64,000 nucleotides of DNA, taken from NCBI RefSeq assembly GCF_947501665.1, contig NZ_CANMWS010000016.1, forward strand, positions 62,001-126,000. The letters run 5' to 3'. Under the pieces are notes generated by a model that ran no database searches, was not told the DNA's origin, and saw only the letters and a program-made list of their open reading frames with translations. Source of the DNA: an uncultured Shewanella sp. Its GTDB lineage: Bacteria > Pseudomonadota > Gammaproteobacteria > Enterobacterales > Shewanellaceae. Position 1 is the stretch's first letter. Each line of letters opens with the position of its first letter. Both the position numbers and the translations under genes were made by a program. Below are positions 29,795-37,884 of this stretch, piece after piece.

Positions 29795-29925
29795 CGATTA
29801 GTCCTATCTAAAAAGTGATGTTTAACTCAAAGTCGCGAAAGAGTATCATAATGTCTATAAATAAAATACGTATGCCAATCTGGATACGAGAACGCGCCCC
29901 TATGAATGTGAACGAGGAAGTGTCT

Positions 29926-31446
29926 GTGAGTAAAGAAACACCTGTCATTAAACAAAGTGACTTAATTGAAAGCGTTGCGGATGCCTTGCAATATATTTCG
30001 TATTATCACCCAAAAGATTTTGTCGACGCGATGGCAGACGCCTATGAGCGTGAGCAAAGTACTGCAGCAAAAGATGCGATTGCTCAAATATTGATTAATT
30101 CACGTATGTCTGCAGAAGGAAAACGTCCTTTATGTCAAGATACCGGCATTGTGACGACATTTGTCAAAATCGGTATGGGCGTGCAATGGGATAAATCGGA
30201 TTTAACCGTGCAAGAAATGGTCGATGAAGGGGTGCGCCGAGCGTATACCAATCCTGATAATCCACTTCGTGCATCGATTGTGGCCGATCCGGCTGGCGCA
30301 CGTAAGAATACGCGTGATAATACACCGTCAGTTGTGCATGTTGAAATGGTACCTGGGGCTCAAGTTGAGGTGATGATTGCTGCCAAAGGCGGCGGATCGG
30401 AAAATAAAGCCAAAATGGCCATGCTCAACCCCAGTGATGATATAGCCGCTTGGGTTGAGAAAGTATTACCCACCATGGGCGCTGGCTGGTGTCCACCGGG
30501 CATGTTAGGAATAGGCATTGGGGGCACAGCAGAAAAAGCGGCTGTGATGGCGAAAGAAGCATTAATGGAGTCCATTGATATTCAAGAATTACAAGCTCGA
30601 GGTGCTGAGACAACTGATGAAAAACTCAGGCTGGAGATTTTTGATAGAGCGAATAAATTAGGGATTGGGGCACAAGGCTTAGGCGGTGTGACGACAGTAT
30701 TGGATGTGAAAATTAAATCTGCTGCGACCCACGCTGCGTCAAAACCTGTCGTGATGATCCCAAATTGTGCGGCAACCCGTCATGTACATTTTCATCTCGA
30801 TGGTACGGGACCTGCGGATCTTGAGCCGCCTTCATTGAGTGATTGGCCTGAAATCACTTGGGAAGTGGGCGAGAGTGTGCGTCGTGTGGATTTAAATACG
30901 GTTACACAAGCAGAAATGCAAGAGTGGAAGAGCGGCGAAACAGTCCTATTGAGTGGAAAAATGCTAACCGGGCGTGATGCAGCCCATAAGCGTATTCAAA
31001 GCTTAATTGAAAGCGGCGAAGGTTTACCTGAAGGGGTCGATTTTAAAGGTAAATTTATTTATTACGTGGGGCCAGTCGATCCCGTTGGGGATGAAGTGGT
31101 GGGGCCAGCTGGGCCAACCACGGCGACGCGTATGGATAAATTTACTGACTTGATGCTCGATAAAACAGGCCTAATGGGCATGATCGGCAAGGCAGAGCGC
31201 GGTCCGGCGACGGTTGAGTCCATTAAGCAGCATAAGTCAGTTTATTTGATGGCAGTGGGCGGCGCGGCTTATTTGGTTTCAAAAGCCATTAAAAAGTCAC
31301 GCGTGGTTGCTTTTGAAGACTTAGGCATGGAAGCTATTTATGAATTCGATGTGAAAGATATGCCTGTGACTGTTGCGGTTGATTCACAAGGCGTCAATGC
31401 CCATGAAACCGGTCCCGCTATTTGGAAAGTGAAGCTAAACGATTAA
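29926..31446 (+). CDS. Fumarate hydratase, class I ([4Fe-4S])
   Basis: This enzyme interconverts fumarate and malate in the TCA cycle using an oxygen-sensitive [4Fe-4S] cluster. Candidate cluster cysteines are in LCQDTGIVTTF, GAGWCPPGM and PNCAATRHVHFHLDG. I chose a GTG at 29926 with GAGGAAG upstream, giving 506 residues and an N-terminus that fits the family; ATGs at 29815, 29851 and 29902 would add up to 37 residues that look non-coding. It is monocistronic, with a strong terminator, and divergent from pabB. FumA and FumB paralogues cannot be told apart here. Confidence 0.93.
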   Translation: MSKETPVIKQSDLIESVADALQYISYYHPKDFVDAMADAYEREQSTAAKDAIAQILINSRMSAEGKRPLCQDTGIVTTFVKIGMGVQWDKSDLTVQEMVDEGVRRAYTNPDNPLRASIVADPAGARKNTRDNTPSVVHVEMVPGAQVEVMIAAKGGGSENKAKMAMLNPSDDIAAWVEKVLPTMGAGWCPPGMLGIGIGGTAEKAAVMAKEALMESIDIQELQARGAETTDEKLRLEIFDRANKLGIGAQGLGGVTTVLDVKIKSAATHAASKPVVMIPNCAATRHVHFHLDGTGPADLEPPSLSDWPEITWEVGESVRRVDLNTVTQAEMQEWKSGETVLLSGKMLTGRDAAHKRIQSLIESGEGLPEGVDFKGKFIYYVGPVDPVGDEVVGPAGPTTATRMDKFTDLMLDKTGLMGMIGKAERGPATVESIKQHKSVYLMAVGGAAYLVSKAIKKSRVVAFEDLGMEAIYEFDVKDMPVTVAVDSQGVNAHETGPAIWKVKLND

Positions 31447-31468
31447 AATAATTAGGTTTTTTGAATGT

Positions 31469-31509
31469 AAAAAAGCGAACAATTTCATTGTGATATTGTT
31501 CGCTTTTTT
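31469..31509 (+). terminator. Rho-independent terminator of fumarase gene
   Basis: Stem AAAAGCGAACAAT / ATTGTTCGCTTTT with an 11-base loop and a T-run, 23 bases after the stop. It is symmetrical enough to act also on the convergent membrane-protein gene. Confidence 0.9.
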
Positions 31510-31544
31510 ATGAGTAATATTTTCATCAATAACGAGAATGGATA

Positions 31545-31928
31545 TTATTGACGATACTTTATTCTAAAAGTATGTAATGCCAGTTGAGAGAGAATGAATA
31601 AACCAAAAGTGAGCATTAAGCCGCGGAGCATAATAGGGTCGTACTGTTCATTAAAAAGGGATATGACTCTCGCTGAACCATTGAAAAGAAAATACAGAGA
31701 CGCTGGTAGCAGTAGAATCCAGTCTTTGCGGAGCAGAGCAAGAGAAGTCACAACGGCCAAACTGAGTAAGGGGGCGCCTAAGGTACGAATATTGGTGAGT
31801 CCATAGTCTGAGATAGGGTTAAACCCACTTGCTTGACCAATCGTTTCAGGGAAAAACAAGCTCGCGGAGGCGGCAATAAGAAAAATAAGGGTAAAACAGA
31901 GAGACAATAATTGTGCAATACGGATCAT
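31545..31928 (-). CDS. Four-helix membrane protein, DUF4345-like
   Basis: This 127-residue protein has four hydrophobic helices, with family-like segments GLTNIRTLGAPLLSL and NGSARVISL, as in DUF4345 proteins of unknown function. I chose the ATG at 31928 with AGGAAA upstream; the frame's earlier ATG would overlap the preceding gene by 14 bases. It follows the SRPBCC gene with 52 bases between them and is probably cotranscribed from the MarR-controlled promoter. Confidence 0.7.
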   Translation of the reverse strand: MIRIAQLLSLCFTLIFLIAASASLFFPETIGQASGFNPISDYGLTNIRTLGAPLLSLAVVTSLALLRKDWILLLPASLYFLFNGSARVISLFNEQYDPIMLRGLMLTFGLFILSQLALHTFRIKYRQ

Positions 31929-31980
31929 AATATTTCCTTTTGTAACGTGAATTGATGATTGACAGTGAGAATAAGCAGGA

Positions 31981-32460
31981 TTAACTTTTGACATTCTTTA
32001 ATGCATATTGCTGGAGATCTCTCAATATTGCGGCAAAATTTTTTGACAACCCACGTTTAATCAAAGGAAAAATAAGCAGCCCAAAAGAAGTCAATGTGAC
32101 GTTTGCATTCCAAGTGATTTGAGCACTGTTTTTGCCTACAGGACTCACGATCATTGTGACAATATTTTTTCTGACAGGAAAAATTAATGGGGTATTGAGT
32201 GGAACGACATCGAATATTATTTCCATTCTATCCTTTGAATAAGACAGGATTTCTTCTTTGGCTTTTAGTCCATCAGCTTTATCCGTAAATTCACAAACCC
32301 GGCCAAACATGGGAGCATTGGTTATTGGGGCGGAGTCTTTTAATTGATAAGAGTGGGTCACGAACCCCATCCATTTATGGGCTTGATCAAACTCTTCAGC
32401 AACAATTTTCCACATAATTTCAGGATTGCGTTCAATGATAATTTGCTGGGTAATATTCAT
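31981..32460 (-). CDS. SRPBCC-family (START-like) protein
   Basis: This 159-residue protein begins with the standard SRPBCC pattern (ITQQIIIERNPEIMWKIVAEEFDQAHKWMGFV), an N-terminal strand and helices that build a hydrophobic pocket. Members include polyketide cyclases, lipid carriers and stress proteins, so no reaction is assigned. It is first in a two-gene minus-strand unit, and its promoter (32491-32519) is flanked by two copies of the TTGATAN4TCAA-type palindrome that I assign to the divergent MarR gene. Confidence 0.75.
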   Translation of the reverse strand: MNITQQIIIERNPEIMWKIVAEEFDQAHKWMGFVTHSYQLKDSAPITNAPMFGRVCEFTDKADGLKAKEEILSYSKDRMEIIFDVVPLNTPLIFPVRKNIVTMIVSPVGKNSAQITWNANVTLTSFGLLIFPLIKRGLSKNFAAILRDLQQYALKNVKS

Positions 32461-32477
32461 TTTACTGCTCGATTTAG

Positions 32478-32491
32478 TTGATATTTGTCAA
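32478..32491. promoter_or_regulatory. Candidate MarR operator 1
   Basis: Palindrome TTGATATTTGTCAA, half-sites TTGA/TCAA, located at the expected transcription start of the minus-strand unit. It pairs with operator 2, centre-to-centre 28 bp. Confidence 0.55.
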
Positions 32492-32519
32492 TTAAACTAT
32501 TTTGATTGATAAATGTCAA
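32491..32519 (-). promoter_or_regulatory. Near-consensus sigma70 promoter of the SRPBCC-DUF4345 unit
   Basis: On the minus strand, a perfect -35 TTGACA (32519-32514) and -10 TTTAAT (32496-32491) are separated by exactly 17 bases. Transcription would start inside the second palindrome near 32480. Confidence 0.65.
32506..32519. promoter_or_regulatory. Candidate MarR operator 2
   Basis: Palindrome TTGATAAATGTCAA, nearly identical to operator 1 and covering the -35 of the minus-strand promoter. The two 16-bp extended sites are also inverted repeats of each other (14 of 16 positions). Confidence 0.55.
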
Positions 32520-32532
32520 CTATATTTTAATG

Positions 32533-32589
32533 ATAAGTGCATGTTATACTTGGATCAAGCATAGGAAATAAAAATAAGTGTATGTTATA
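32533..32589 (+). repeat. Direct repeat ATAAGTGYATGTTATA around marR promoter and start
   Basis: Copies at 32533-32548 and 32574-32589 differ at one base. The first contains an extended -10 (TGTTATACT, 32542-32550) that is a plausible promoter for the MarR gene; the second runs into its start codon at 32589. Confidence 0.6.
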
Positions 32590-33035
32590 TGAAGAATAAC
32601 CGAACAGTTCACGAAGTTGCTTTTCGATTGAATTATGATTTGATCACGCAAATGGAGCCACAACTTAAGCAGCTTGATCGTAAATTAGCGCCATTACAGT
32701 TACGCGCGATGAGACAAATATGGTTCAATACTGAGACCACACTGTTAGATATTGTAATGACCTTAAAACGAGATAAAGGACAAGTGACTCGATTGGTTGA
32801 TGAGTTATGTACTTTGGAGATGGTTAAAAAAATAAAAAATCCAAACGATGGACGCAGTAAACTATTAAAGTTAACCCAACAAGGTAGGGCATTTTTCGAA
32901 TCAATAGAAAAAATTGAACTCTCTTTTTCTGATCAATTAAAGAAAGGCATATCCGAAAAAGAATTGAACATGTTTTTTTCTGTATCGGATAAATTGTCTG
33001 AAAATATTCGAAATATGGCAGTACTGACAGAGTGA
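32589..33035 (+). CDS. MarR-family transcriptional regulator
   Basis: This 148-residue protein has the MarR winged helix-turn-helix (about residues 45-110: LRAMRQIWFNTETTLLDIVM, DKGQVTRLVDELCTLEMV, NPNDGRSKLLKLTQQG with the wing Asp-Gly-Arg) flanked by helices for dimerisation. It is divergent from the SRPBCC/DUF4345 unit and followed by the isochorismatase-like gene and an exporter. The palindromes in the divergent region are its probable operators. The ligand is unknown. Confidence 0.92.
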   Translation: MKNNRTVHEVAFRLNYDLITQMEPQLKQLDRKLAPLQLRAMRQIWFNTETTLLDIVMTLKRDKGQVTRLVDELCTLEMVKKIKNPNDGRSKLLKLTQQGRAFFESIEKIELSFSDQLKKGISEKELNMFFSVSDKLSENIRNMAVLTE

Positions 33036-33160
33036 CGCCATTACAGATCTTTTGTGAAAGTGGCGATTAAACATAATCAATCAGTTAGGTTAAAAGTGAC
33101 ATGCTTCTTTTGAATTATACTGAATACATCTTTTGTTATAACCGATGAGGAAATCGATTA

Positions 33161-33730
33161 ATGAGAAGTGCTATTATCACATTAGATCTAATCAATGAAA
33201 TTTGTCATAAAAAGGGTAAATTAGCTCAGTATGCTGATCGTATAGAAAATAAAGCCATTCTCAATAAAGTCAATCAGCTAACTGCATGGGGGCGAGCCAG
33301 AGATATGCTCATTTGCCATGTAAGAGTCGGCTTTAGTGCAGATCACAAAGAAGTCTCATCGGCATCTCCATTGTTTAGCGGAGCAAAGGTAAATAATGCA
33401 CTGGTATTAAACAGCTGGGGAGGCGCATTTTGTGAGGCACTTAATCGAGAAATGGGAGATGTCGAAATTGTAAAGCACAGAGTGAGTGCTTTTTATGGAA
33501 CAGATTTGGATTTGATTTTACGGGCAAACCATATCGAACAGCTGATATTAACGGGCGTATCGACTAATAATGCCGTCGAATTGACCGCGCGCGAAGCTCA
33601 TGACAGAGATTACCGAGTGACAGTGGCGACTGATCTTTGTGAAGCCCTGACTGATGAAGAACAAGAAGCCAGTTTAACATTTTTATCTCGTATCACTAAA
33701 TTGGTTGCGTTAAAGGAGATAATGGAATGA
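33161..33730 (+). CDS. Isochorismatase-like hydrolase-fold protein lacking the catalytic Cys
   Basis: This 189-residue protein has the isochorismatase/nicotinamidase fold, with the conserved first Asp (D9, ITLDLINEI) and Lys (K105) of the triad. The segment that normally reads TGxxTxxC reads TGVSTNNA (131-138), so Ala138 replaces the nucleophilic Cys. True isochorismatases such as EntB also lack that Cys, so the protein may still act by a non-covalent route. It overlaps the EamA transporter gene by 4 bases (ATGA), implying coupled translation. Confidence 0.85.
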   Translation: MRSAIITLDLINEICHKKGKLAQYADRIENKAILNKVNQLTAWGRARDMLICHVRVGFSADHKEVSSASPLFSGAKVNNALVLNSWGGAFCEALNREMGDVEIVKHRVSAFYGTDLDLILRANHIEQLILTGVSTNNAVELTAREAHDRDYRVTVATDLCEALTDEEQEASLTFLSRITKLVALKEIME

Positions 33731-34638
33731 CAACCCAGCGTATTTCAAATCATGACTTTTTAATCAGTGTTGTTTTGATGTTATTTGCCGCTTTTTCTTT
33801 GTCAATAGTAGCATTGTTAGGTAAAGAGTTAACAACTTTAATTGATTTTCCTGTTTTGATTTTTTTGCGTTTTTTTATTCCTTTTCTCATTTTGCTGTGG
33901 ATAGCGATTATATTAATTGGGGATAAATGGGACTTGAGTCAGTGGCGACTGCTTTTGTTTCGCGCATTACTGACTGTGTCTTCTCAATATTGTTTATTTT
34001 ATTATTTATTACATGGTTCGTTATTAAATGCCACCTTACTTTTTACAACGTCAGGGCTCTTTTTACCTTTTATCAGCTTTTTGTGCTTTAGAGCTGAAAT
34101 AAAAATAAAAACCTTAGTGGCAACAATAATCAGTTTTATTGGAGTGAGTCTCATTTTACAGGCTTCAGGAGAGATGGATGGGTTGATGCTGATAGGGTTA
34201 TTATCAGGTTTTTTAAATGCATGTTCACAAGTGACTATGCATTATTCATCAAAAAGGGGATCGGCTTTTGATGTGACTTTAATGATGTTTGCTTTTTCAA
34301 GTTTTTATACCTTTATTCTCGTCCTTGTTTTTGGTCATTTCACTTCATTATCGCATATTCTAGTTGTGTCTCAGTTTGAGTCACAATGGCTGATTTTGCT
34401 TGGGCTTGCTGTGTTTACGATTAGTAACCAATCTTTACGGACTAAGGCTTACAGTTACGTTAATAAACCTGCAAGCCTAACGCCATTTTATTATATTGCG
34501 ATTGTATTTTCGGCTTTGTTAGACTGGTTTTATTATGGCAGAACGCTGCAATTACATACGTATGCCGGTTTTCTATTGATTTTCATGGCGGCTGTGGCTT
34601 TATCATGGCGTGGAAAAAATCCAGAGTTAAAATCTTAA
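33727..34638 (+). CDS. EamA/DMT-superfamily transporter
   Basis: This 303-residue inner-membrane protein has about ten helices in two EamA-like repeats (first half around LIDFPVLIFLRFFIPF, second around TPFYYIAIVFSALLDWFYYG). Family members export amino acids or metabolites. The start overlaps the isochorismatase-like stop, so both are probably expressed together, the protein perhaps moving the substrate or product of that enzyme. Direction and substrate are not evident. Confidence 0.88.
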   Translation: MTTQRISNHDFLISVVLMLFAAFSLSIVALLGKELTTLIDFPVLIFLRFFIPFLILLWIAIILIGDKWDLSQWRLLLFRALLTVSSQYCLFYYLLHGSLLNATLLFTTSGLFLPFISFLCFRAEIKIKTLVATIISFIGVSLILQASGEMDGLMLIGLLSGFLNACSQVTMHYSSKRGSAFDVTLMMFAFSSFYTFILVLVFGHFTSLSHILVVSQFESQWLILLGLAVFTISNQSLRTKAYSYVNKPASLTPFYYIAIVFSALLDWFYYGRTLQLHTYAGFLLIFMAAVALSWRGKNPELKS

Positions 34639-34749
34639 TTGATGGATTAACTGACTGACCCCCTTCATTTTGATGAAGTGAACAAGCGAAAGCATATAAA
34701 AGCTATTGTTTTATATGGTTCTTATTTGGTATAACTGTGTTTCCATCAG

Positions 34750-35091
34750 ATGTTTAACAAGGATGTGTCAATGCTTGCACTCATGATTGTGATTGCACTG
34801 ATCTTGGTTGGATTTTATGTTTATTTTGCTGAGTGGATGCAAAGACGTGTATTCGCTGCTATTGGACTAATAACATTATATTTCGTCATGTATTGGTTAT
34901 TTGCACCTGATGATAGGGCGACTCAGCGATTAATGCCCTTATTGGGTATGATCCCAATGTTTTCTTTTGCCGCAATTTTATTTCCACAGCTTAATCAACA
35001 TCATCTAGAAGAAGTGACAGAAGGATTAGGTTGGTTTGGCTTGATTTCAGTGTCTCTTATTTTATTGTTTTTTACGATTTATGTATGGTAA
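34750..35091 (+). CDS. Small membrane protein, unknown
   Basis: This 113-residue protein has four hydrophobic segments (about 9-26, 34-50, 63-80, 92-112) and one conserved-looking DDRATQRLMPLLG loop. I do not recognise the family. The ATG at 34750 follows a weak site; an in-frame ATG lies at 34771. It is a single gene ahead of a strong terminator. Confidence 0.6.
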   Translation: MFNKDVSMLALMIVIALILVGFYVYFAEWMQRRVFAAIGLITLYFVMYWLFAPDDRATQRLMPLLGMIPMFSFAAILFPQLNQHHLEEVTEGLGWFGLISVSLILLFFTIYVW

Positions 35092-35126
35092 AAAAATAAA
35101 TTCTGAAGCACTAAGGGTAGAGAGTA

Positions 35127-35153
35127 AAAACGGCTTACTTCATAAGCCGTTTT
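35127..35153. terminator. Bidirectional terminator
   Basis: Perfect 11-bp stem AAAACGGCTTA / TAAGCCGTTTT with a 5-base loop between two convergent genes; it ends in T-runs in both directions. Confidence 0.88.
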
Positions 35154-35178
35154 ATGCTTAATTTTGAGCTGATAATGA

Positions 35179-36543
35179 CTAGCTTTGTGGGTTTAATGCT
35201 TCTTCCATTGCGCGATCGGCGGTGGCTTCGAGCCATGCAAGATCAATATTTTTATGGGCTTCACAAATAAACCAAGGTTCACGAGAATCGGGCTCTAACA
35301 TGACACCATACTTGATTAAGTTATGGGCGAACTGGGTGTATAAATCACTGTTGGTTTTTTTCCAGTCTCGGTAATTTTGTGGCACTTCTTTACCAAAATG
35401 AACACCAAACATTGCATTGGGGCCAGCAAATTTATGTGCGATACCATGTTTGGTAAAGACGCGTGATAGTAATGCTTGTATATTACTACCAGCTTGATCA
35501 ATATGAGTATATGCATCGGTTTCATTGAGTAAAGTTAACGTGGCTTTTGCTGCACTTAAGGCAATCATATTCGCCGTATAGGTACCGCCATGGGTCACGC
35601 CTTTTTGACTGAAGCTGATGACATCCATGACATCGGCGCGCCCACCGAAAGCAGCGACAGGGTAACCATTTCCCATGGCTTTAGCATAAGTGGTGAGATC
35701 GGCATGAATGCCATAGAGTGATTGTGCGCCGCCTTTGGCCACGCGAAAGCCGGTTTTGACTTCGTCCATGATTAACAAACTGCCATGGGTATCACACATG
35801 TCACGTAGCTTTTGCATGTAAGCTTGCGATGAAGCGATACTGCCACAGTTGCCTAATATTGGTTCAATGACAATGGCGGCAATATCATCACCGACCCGTT
35901 GAAATACCGCATCAATGGCGTCAAAATTGTTTAAAGGAACTGTTTCTAGATGTTCTCGGCTAGCCTCTGGGATCCCACTACCAAATGAAGCGATTTCTGG
36001 CGCTGCTTGGTTTTCTACATCCCAATTATCAACATCTGATTTCCACATCATCTCATCATAGAGACCGTGGAACCCGCCTTCAACGACAACAATTTTATTA
36101 CGATTGGTAAAACCTCGCGCAGTACGAACGGCACCGATCACCGCTTCAGTGCCTGAATTGGCAAAACGCATTTTTTCGATATTGGGGCACATTTGTTTAA
36201 TTAAAGCGATAACTTCTGAGTCTAATTTCGTTGAGAAACCTGAGATGGTGCCACACTCAGTAATGGTTTTAATCACCGCTTCATCCACTCGAGTGTCGCG
36301 ATAACCTAAAATAATGGGACCATAAGCTAAGCGAAAATCAACAAATTCTTGCCCATCTTCATCGGTAATAGTACAGCCTTGGGTGTGTTTGACAAAAACA
36401 GTATTGTTTTCTCCCCAATAGCGGTAACTATCAGCCACACCTAACGGCATGTGGTTTTGTGCATGTTCTAATAAAGCGTTACCTAATGGTTTAGTTGATT
36501 GACTCATAACATCTTTGTCTTCGTGATTCATTTGAGGGCGCAT
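35179..36543 (-). CDS. Class III PLP-dependent aminotransferase (GSA-aminomutase-like)
   Basis: This 454-residue cytosolic enzyme belongs to class III aminotransferases, nearest in feel to glutamate-1-semialdehyde aminomutases (MRFANSGTEAVIGAVRTARGFT binding the cofactor phosphate, LIMDEVKTGFR with the pyridine-binding Asp, TTYAKAMGNGYPVAAFGG with the Schiff-base Lys). It is about 25 residues longer than HemL and lacks HemL context, so an amino acid or omega-amino substrate is more likely. Start is uncertain: in-frame ATGs at 36543, 36531 and 36507 all have weak ribosome sites. It is divergent from an AraC regulator that may control it. Confidence 0.88.
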   Translation of the reverse strand: MRPQMNHEDKDVMSQSTKPLGNALLEHAQNHMPLGVADSYRYWGENNTVFVKHTQGCTITDEDGQEFVDFRLAYGPIILGYRDTRVDEAVIKTITECGTISGFSTKLDSEVIALIKQMCPNIEKMRFANSGTEAVIGAVRTARGFTNRNKIVVVEGGFHGLYDEMMWKSDVDNWDVENQAAPEIASFGSGIPEASREHLETVPLNNFDAIDAVFQRVGDDIAAIVIEPILGNCGSIASSQAYMQKLRDMCDTHGSLLIMDEVKTGFRVAKGGAQSLYGIHADLTTYAKAMGNGYPVAAFGGRADVMDVISFSQKGVTHGGTYTANMIALSAAKATLTLLNETDAYTHIDQAGSNIQALLSRVFTKHGIAHKFAGPNAMFGVHFGKEVPQNYRDWKKTNSDLYTQFAHNLIKYGVMLEPDSREPWFICEAHKNIDLAWLEATADRAMEEALNPQS

Positions 36544-36750
36544 AATACAGGGCTAGTAGGCAATTGACTATAATATTGCATCGTTTTTTTAGGGTTTTTT
36601 ATGGAATAAAGTAAAGCGTTTTATTTGTTTTCACTATGCTATTTATCCATCAAAGGTACCAACCAAGGTAAAATATTTTGTCTTGATTAGAAGCAAAATG
36701 CTGTTTATTCTGGTTTTAAAAGGGTTTATTATTTTTTGGGAGAACGACAT

Positions 36751-37827
36751 ATGGAATTTGGCCTGACTGCTTATCCAACAGTATCTGCAGCTGCAGTCTT
36801 GGATTTGTACGATGTATTGTCTTGTCATGAAGTAATAACACCAAAGAATGCCTGCCAACTGAATTTTAAACGTCAAGATCTCATGGGGGTTGAAAAGCGT
36901 GTTCCCCTCGCGTTTGAAAGGCAGTTGTGGGCTTTGGGAAGCAAATCACCCCGTTTGAGCAATATTGGTTTTGCTGTTGGTACGCAAATAAACCGAAATG
37001 CTCAAGGAGTATTATCTCATTTATTGTCGGTAGCCGATGACTTAAGAGAAGCGCTTTATTTATATAAGAAATATATTGTATTGATGAATCAATGCGAAAA
37101 AATTGATGTGGTCGAATATGGTTGGGGAATACGGATCCTTTACCTTACCGATTATGATTATGAATTTACACAGGTTTCCACTGAGCGGAGTTTGAGTGCA
37201 ATGGTGACTTGGGCTAAGTATTTAACGCAAAATAAGTTAACATTACGAAAAGCCAGTTTTAAACACAATAATGTCGCTAATTTACCTGATTATTTAACAA
37301 TATTTGGTGATAAAGTGTGTTTTAATCAAAAGGAGACATTCCTTGATATTTCCAACAGTGTGGCCAGTTTAAAAATTAAATCGGCAAATGCTTATATTAA
37401 GAATATGCTGGTTAAACGTATAGAACAAGAAATGAAAGTACTCTATATTGATGCTTCCTTAAGAGATAAAGTGATATTAATTATTCGGCAATATTTACAC
37501 TCTCAAACTTGTTCCTCGGATTTTGTCGCACATAAATTAAATATGAGTCGACAAACGTTACATCGAAAACTGACAAAGGAAGGCTTGAATTTTAAGATTA
37601 TTTTAAGTGAAGTCAGGCAAGAAAAAGTCATTGGGTATTTATTAAATAAAAGTCATAGTGTTGAAAGTATTGGGAGTATGTTAGGGTTTAAAGATGCCAG
37701 TTCCTTTTATCGAGCGTTTAAATCATGGTTTAACATGACGCCAAAAATGTATCGTCTGGCATTGTTGTCATCAGAAGAGCCTGAAATGATCACAACTTCA
37801 GCCCCGCTTGCACAAGAGCAAGGTTAA
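36751..37827 (+). CDS. AraC-family regulator (OruR/ArgR type)
   Basis: This 358-residue protein has an N-terminal sensing domain of the Arabinose_bd/OruR type (about residues 20-210) and a C-terminal double helix-turn-helix (about 265-350: FVAHKLNMSRQTLHRKLTKE and IGSMLGFKDASSFYRAFKSW). I chose the ATG at 36751 because GGGAGA lies 7 bases upstream; a TTG at 36736 would add five residues. It is divergent from the aminotransferase gene and lies upstream of the acyl-CoA synthetase/acyltransferase cluster, so either could be its target. Confidence 0.9.
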   Translation: MEFGLTAYPTVSAAAVLDLYDVLSCHEVITPKNACQLNFKRQDLMGVEKRVPLAFERQLWALGSKSPRLSNIGFAVGTQINRNAQGVLSHLLSVADDLREALYLYKKYIVLMNQCEKIDVVEYGWGIRILYLTDYDYEFTQVSTERSLSAMVTWAKYLTQNKLTLRKASFKHNNVANLPDYLTIFGDKVCFNQKETFLDISNSVASLKIKSANAYIKNMLVKRIEQEMKVLYIDASLRDKVILIIRQYLHSQTCSSDFVAHKLNMSRQTLHRKLTKEGLNFKIILSEVRQEKVIGYLLNKSHSVESIGSMLGFKDASSFYRAFKSWFNMTPKMYRLALLSSEEPEMITTSAPLAQEQG

Positions 37828-37836
37828 TCATTTCAC

Positions 37837-37867
37837 GCCTGCGCAGAGATAATATTTCTACGCAGGC
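37837..37867. terminator. Bidirectional terminator between araC-type gene and acyl-CoA synthetase gene
   Basis: GCCTGCG...CGCAGGC stem with a 17-base AT-rich loop that can pair further (AGA/TCT), followed by TTACTTTTT on the + side. It separates two convergent genes. Confidence 0.7.
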
Positions 37868-37884
37868 CCTTGTGTTACTTTTTA

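Noticed and set aside
35179-36543. HemL (glutamate-1-semialdehyde aminomutase) identity
   Set aside because: The protein is longer than HemL, lies in a non-haem context and is paired with an AraC regulator; only the class III fold is supported.
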